Origin: Lentzea sp. NEAU-D7
Lineage (GTDB): Bacteria; Actinomycetota; Actinomycetes; Mycobacteriales; Pseudonocardiaceae
DNA: 64,000 nucleotides
Direction: 5' to 3'
NCBI RefSeq assembly: GCF_026242055.1
Contig: NZ_JAPJDL010000001.1
Span: 434,001 to 498,000, forward strand
Shown: positions 60,871 through 64,000 of the stretch, piece by piece
Layout: the number at the start of each line of letters is the position of its first letter
How positions within the stretch are numbered: position 1 is the first letter of the stretch
Position numbers and translations under genes: made by a program
The notes under the pieces: model-generated
The model's database searches: none
What the model saw: the letters and a program-made list of their open reading frames with translations, nothing else
Told to the model about the DNA's origin: nothing

Positions 60871-62694
60871 ATGGCGATGACCGAGGAACCCGGCGTCGCG
60901 ACGGTGACGGCCGCGCGGGAGGGCGACCAGCGCGCGCTCGACGACCTGGTGAGCGGGTACCTGCCCCTCGTCTACAACATCGTCGGGCACGCGCTCGGCG
61001 GTCACCCGGACACCGACGACGTGGTCCAGGAGACCATGCTGCGCGCGGTGCACGGCCTGCCCGGGCTGCGCGACCCCGCCGGGTTCCGGTCGTGGCTCGT
61101 CGTGATCGCGATGAACCAGATCCGGCTGCGCCACCGCGACCACCAGCGCCTGCCGGTCACCGGCCCGGTGCCGGAGGACGTGGCCGACCCCGGCGCGGAC
61201 TTCGTCGACCTCACGATCATGCGCCTGCAGCTCTCCGGGCAGCGGCGTGAGGTCGTCACGGCCACCCGGTGGCTCAGCGAGGACGAGCGCGAGCTGCTGT
61301 CGCTGTGGTGGCTGGAGGCGGCCGGGCGGCTGACCCGCGCGGAGGTCGCCACCGCGCTGGAACTGACGCCGCAGCACACCGCCGTGCGCGTGCAGCGGGT
61401 CAAGGCCCAGCTCGACGCCGCGCGCATCGTCGTGCGGACGCTGGAGCGCACGCCGCGCTGCCCGGAACTGGCCTACGTCGTGGCGGAGTGGGACGGCGTG
61501 CCCAGTCCGTTGTGGCGCAAGCGGATCGCCCGGCACAGCCGGGACTGCGCCCGGTGTGAACGCTGCGGGCGCGACCTCGCGTCCGTCGAAGGGCTGCTCG
61601 CGCGGCTGCCCCTGGTGCCGCTGCCCGCCGCGTTCGGGTTCGACCCGGCCGCGCTCAGCGGGTCGCACGTGGCGATCACCCAGGTCACCTCTGCTCCCGT
61701 CACCGGCGGCAAGGCCGGCCTGCTGCTGAAGGGCGCGCTGGTGAAGCCCCTCGCTGCCGCCGCGGCCGCGGTGCTGGCGGCGGGAATCGTGGTCGCCGTG
61801 CTGCCCTCGCGCGAGGAGCCGGTCGCCCGCGCGATCCCGGTGGCCACCGCCGAGAGCACGACGTCCCCGCCCGCCACCACCACATCCGTCCCGTCCTCGG
61901 CGCCGCCGCCGGCGACCACCACGGCCGCCAAGCCCGTGCCGCCGCCCGCGGTCCCCGTGACGGCGTCGGTGAAGAAGGGCGTGAGCACCTGGAACTTCGA
62001 CGGTGCCGGCAAGGCGCTCACCGACGTCCGCGCGGGCTGGTACTACAACTGGGCCGCGCACCCGGACGGCGTTCCCACGCCGCCGAACGTCGAGTTCGTG
62101 CCGATGATCTGGGGTGCGAAGTTCACCGACGACGCGACCCTGGCCAGGGCGAAGGCGAACGGCAAGGTGCTGCTCGGCTTCAACGAGCCCGACTTCCCCG
62201 ACCAGGCGAACATGACCCCGGAGCAGGCGCTCGACCTGTGGCCGAAGCTGGCTGCCACCGGCCTGCGCCTGGGCAGTCCGGCCGTCGCGCACAGCGGCGA
62301 CAAGGCGGGCGGCTGGCTCGACCGGTTCATGACCGGTGCCGCCCAGCGAGGCCTGCGCGTCGACTTCGTCACGGTGCACTGGTACGGCTCCGACTTCAGC
62401 GACGCCGCCGTCGGGCACCTGCGCGACTACCTCGCCGCGGTGCACGCGAGGTACGGCAAGCCGATCTGGCTGACCGAGTACTCGCTGATCGACTTCTCCG
62501 GCGGCACGGCCCGCTTCCCGACCCAGGCACAGCTCGCCGCCTTCGCGAAAGGCTCCAGCGCGATGATGGAAGGCCTCCCGTACGTCGAGCGCTACGCCTG
62601 GTTCGCACTGCCCGCGGACAAGCCCGGCACCGGCCTCTACACCCCCGGCGGCACCCCGAACGAGGCCGGTGAGGCGTACCGCGCCGCGGGCTGA
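60871..62694 (+). CDS. ECF sigma factor fused to a membrane segment and glycoside-hydrolase (Asl1/GH128-like) domain
   Basis: A 607-residue fusion. Sigma region 2 is at about 12-90 (DTDDVVQETMLRA), region 4 at about 135-185. H222, C226 and C229 form an HxxxCxxC arrangement like a zinc-binding anti-sigma domain. One membrane helix spans about 291-312, then a Thr/Pro/Ala linker, and a C-terminal hydrolase domain from about 370. That domain has GFNEPD (E439, likely acid/base), VHWYG and WLTEYS (E536, likely nucleophile), as in Asl1-like glycan hydrolases. The topology puts the sigma part inside and the hydrolase outside. ATG 60871 follows GAGGTGGGC. Sigma factors with such extensions are known in actinobacteria (ECF53-like groups, as I recall). 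Likely a cell-wall or glycan sensor. Confidence 0.85.
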   Translation: MAMTEEPGVATVTAAREGDQRALDDLVSGYLPLVYNIVGHALGGHPDTDDVVQETMLRAVHGLPGLRDPAGFRSWLVVIAMNQIRLRHRDHQRLPVTGPVPEDVADPGADFVDLTIMRLQLSGQRREVVTATRWLSEDERELLSLWWLEAAGRLTRAEVATALELTPQHTAVRVQRVKAQLDAARIVVRTLERTPRCPELAYVVAEWDGVPSPLWRKRIARHSRDCARCERCGRDLASVEGLLARLPLVPLPAAFGFDPAALSGSHVAITQVTSAPVTGGKAGLLLKGALVKPLAAAAAAVLAAGIVVAVLPSREEPVARAIPVATAESTTSPPATTTSVPSSAPPPATTTAAKPVPPPAVPVTASVKKGVSTWNFDGAGKALTDVRAGWYYNWAAHPDGVPTPPNVEFVPMIWGAKFTDDATLARAKANGKVLLGFNEPDFPDQANMTPEQALDLWPKLAATGLRLGSPAVAHSGDKAGGWLDRFMTGAAQRGLRVDFVTVHWYGSDFSDAAVGHLRDYLAAVHARYGKPIWLTEYSLIDFSGGTARFPTQAQLAAFAKGSSAMMEGLPYVERYAWFALPADKPGTGLYTPGGTPNEAGEAYRAAG

Positions 62695-62718
62695 TCCGCC
62701 GTCGTCGAGAATCACCGG

Positions 62719-63528
62719 GTGTCCACCGCGACGAACACCCGCCTGCTGGTCACCGGGAGCACCGGGGCCGCGACCACCGACCTCGTGGTCCCGGCCCTGC
62801 TGCTGCGCACCCCCGGCGCGGCGTGGCACCAGCTGATCCACATCTACGTGCCGTCCGGTCCCACCGTCGCCTTCAGCGGCAGGGACCTCCGCTCGCCCGG
62901 CATCGCCGAGGCCACCGCACTGGCCCGCGAGGCGGGCTTCGCACCGGTGGTCAGGTCGCCGGGCGGGCGGATGGTCGCCTACGACGCCGGTGCCGTCGTG
63001 ATCGACCACCTCGACAGCACCACGGACATCCGCCACGCGGGCAGCGCGACCTTCGCCGCGAACGCCGAGAGCCACGTCCGCGTGCTGCGCGGGCTCGGCG
63101 ACGTCGACGCCCGCATCGGCGAGGTGGAGGGCGAGTACTGCCCCGGCGAGTACAGCGTCAACGTCGGCGGCGTCACGAAGGTCGTGGGTTCCGCCCAACG
63201 CGTCACCGCCACCGGTTCCCTGTTCAGCACCGTCGTCCAGGTCGCCGTCTCGGACCGGGTGCGCGCCGTGATCACGGATGTGTCGCGCGCGCTCGGTTAC
63301 GACCTGCGGCAGAGCTCGATCGCCGGCCTCGCCGACTACGCACCGGGGCTGACCCCGGCCGAGGTGGCCGCGGCGTTCGCCTCCGACTACCGCGACCGGC
63401 TCGGCCTGACCGACGGACGGCTGCCGCCCGCGGTGGTCGCGCACGCCTCCCGGGCGAGCGGCGGATCGCCGTTCCACGTCGACGACTGGACGCGGGCGAA
63501 CCCGATGCCGGCGGACCCGGACAGGTAA
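62719..63528 (+). CDS. Lipoate-protein ligase A family protein
   Basis: A 269-residue protein with the biotin/lipoate ligase fold pattern: RSPGGRMVAYDAGAVVIDHL corresponds to the RRxxGGG lipoyl-AMP loop, and GVTKVVGSAQRVT holds the conserved Lys of the KxxGxAQR motif. Family members attach lipoate (or octanoate) to E2 and GcvH proteins, though some are only relatives. The loop here has RSPGGR rather than RRSGGG, so its exact substrate is open. GTG start 24 bp after the sigma/hydrolase gene; only a weak ribosome site is seen. Confidence 0.75.
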   Translation: MSTATNTRLLVTGSTGAATTDLVVPALLLRTPGAAWHQLIHIYVPSGPTVAFSGRDLRSPGIAEATALAREAGFAPVVRSPGGRMVAYDAGAVVIDHLDSTTDIRHAGSATFAANAESHVRVLRGLGDVDARIGEVEGEYCPGEYSVNVGGVTKVVGSAQRVTATGSLFSTVVQVAVSDRVRAVITDVSRALGYDLRQSSIAGLADYAPGLTPAEVAAAFASDYRDRLGLTDGRLPPAVVAHASRASGGSPFHVDDWTRANPMPADPDR

Positions 63529-63564
63529 CGCCCCACGGCGGTTTTTGCCGCAGATACGTCGGGT

Positions 63565-64000
63565 ATGTACGAATTCGTGACTGTCGATTCTGCAGAATTA
63601 CTCGCCGAGGGCTACACCGCCGAGTTCCCGGACGCCGACGAGCCGATCCTCCTGGACGCGAACGGCCGCGAGGTGCTCACCTGGCAGGAGAACTACCCGT
63701 TCACCGAGCGGATGCCCCGCGACGAGTACGACCACATCAAGCGGCTGCTGCAGATCGAGCTGCTGAAGCTCCAGCACTGGGTGGCCGAGACGGGGCAACG
63801 CCTCGTCATCCTCTTCGAGGGCCGTGACGCCGCCGGCAAGGGCGGCACGATCAAACGGTTCACCGAACACCTCGACCCGCGCGGCGCGCGCACGGTCGCT
63901 CTCGACAAGCCGAGCGAACGCGAGCAGGGCGAGTGGTACTTCCAGCGCTACGTGCGCCAGCTCCCCACCGCGGGCGAGATCGTGCTGTTCGACCGGTCCT
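63565..64000 (+). CDS. ppk2: Polyphosphate kinase 2 family, partial (C-terminus outside window)
   Basis: 145 N-terminal codons. The region VILFEGRDAAGKGGTIKR is the PPK2 Walker A loop, followed by LDPRGARTVALDKPSEREQGEWYFQRYV and EIVLFDRS (start of Walker B), all diagnostic of PPK2, which transfers phosphate between polyphosphate and nucleoside (di)phosphates. ATG 63565 is the first good start; the ribosome site is weak. The subclass cannot be fixed without the rest. Confidence 0.93.
   Translation, partial: MYEFVTVDSAELLAEGYTAEFPDADEPILLDANGREVLTWQENYPFTERMPRDEYDHIKRLLQIELLKLQHWVAETGQRLVILFEGRDAAGKGGTIKRFTEHLDPRGARTVALDKPSEREQGEWYFQRYVRQLPTAGEIVLFDRS

Overview
The window is high-GC DNA with frequent GTG and TTG starts. 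It carries SARP-type regulator, MbtH and giant NRPS genes, which points to an actinomycete. The overall style suggests a Pseudonocardiales-like genus, but nothing here proves the genus. The centre is one large nonribosomal peptide operon on the minus strand, from about 52.2 kb down to 2.3 kb, flanked by ordinary chromosomal genes.

Layout. 1-1646 (minus): a K+ uptake pair, a TrkH/KtrB-like channel followed by an RCK/KtrA-like subunit cut by the window edge. 1647-2268: a GC-rich non-coding gap with degenerate ~75 bp repeats. 2269-52237 (minus), in order of transcription: a 10,299-residue NRPS with seven C-A-T-E modules; a 3,931-residue NRPS with three modules (C-A-T-E, C-A-T, C-A-T-E); a VioC-like Fe(II)/2-oxoglutarate oxygenase; two half-size ABC exporters; a capreomycidine-synthase-like PLP enzyme; a second VioC-like oxygenase; and an MbtH protein. 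Apart from the 216 bp between the two NRPS genes, these genes overlap or lie 12-14 nt apart. 52238-53073: leader and AT-richer spacer. 53074-56076 (plus): a GT39-like membrane glycosyltransferase and two secreted proteins. 56077-60631 (minus): a SARP/STAND regulator whose 3' end is tandemly triplicated, a small membrane protein and a membrane-anchored SNase-like protein. 60871-64000 (plus): an ECF sigma factor fused through a membrane segment to a glycoside-hydrolase domain, a lipoate-ligase-like protein and the start of a PPK2 polyphosphate kinase.

How the cluster may work. The seven modules of the first NRPS carry the same specificity code, read by eye as DVGEVSVIDK. This is the acidic-pocket type used for ornithine, diaminobutyrate or lysine, and perhaps guanidino amino acids. 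Each module ends in an epimerase, so the predicted product starts with seven D-configured basic residues, followed by D-aa8, L-aa9 and D-aa10. The oxygenase plus PLP pair resembles the viomycin and streptothricin routes that hydroxylate arginine and cyclise it to capreomycidine or streptolidine, so a cyclic guanidine residue is likely somewhere in the peptide. The last module ends in an epimerase with no thioesterase and no docking tail, so release must be in trans.

The strongest unusual observation concerns the condensation domains. All seven that receive a chain from one of the basic-residue modules have lost the HHxxxDG catalytic motif and read YQGLCDG (six times) or YSGLCDG (once). The two that receive a chain from other modules keep HH. 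The motif therefore follows the upstream donor, not the incoming amino acid.
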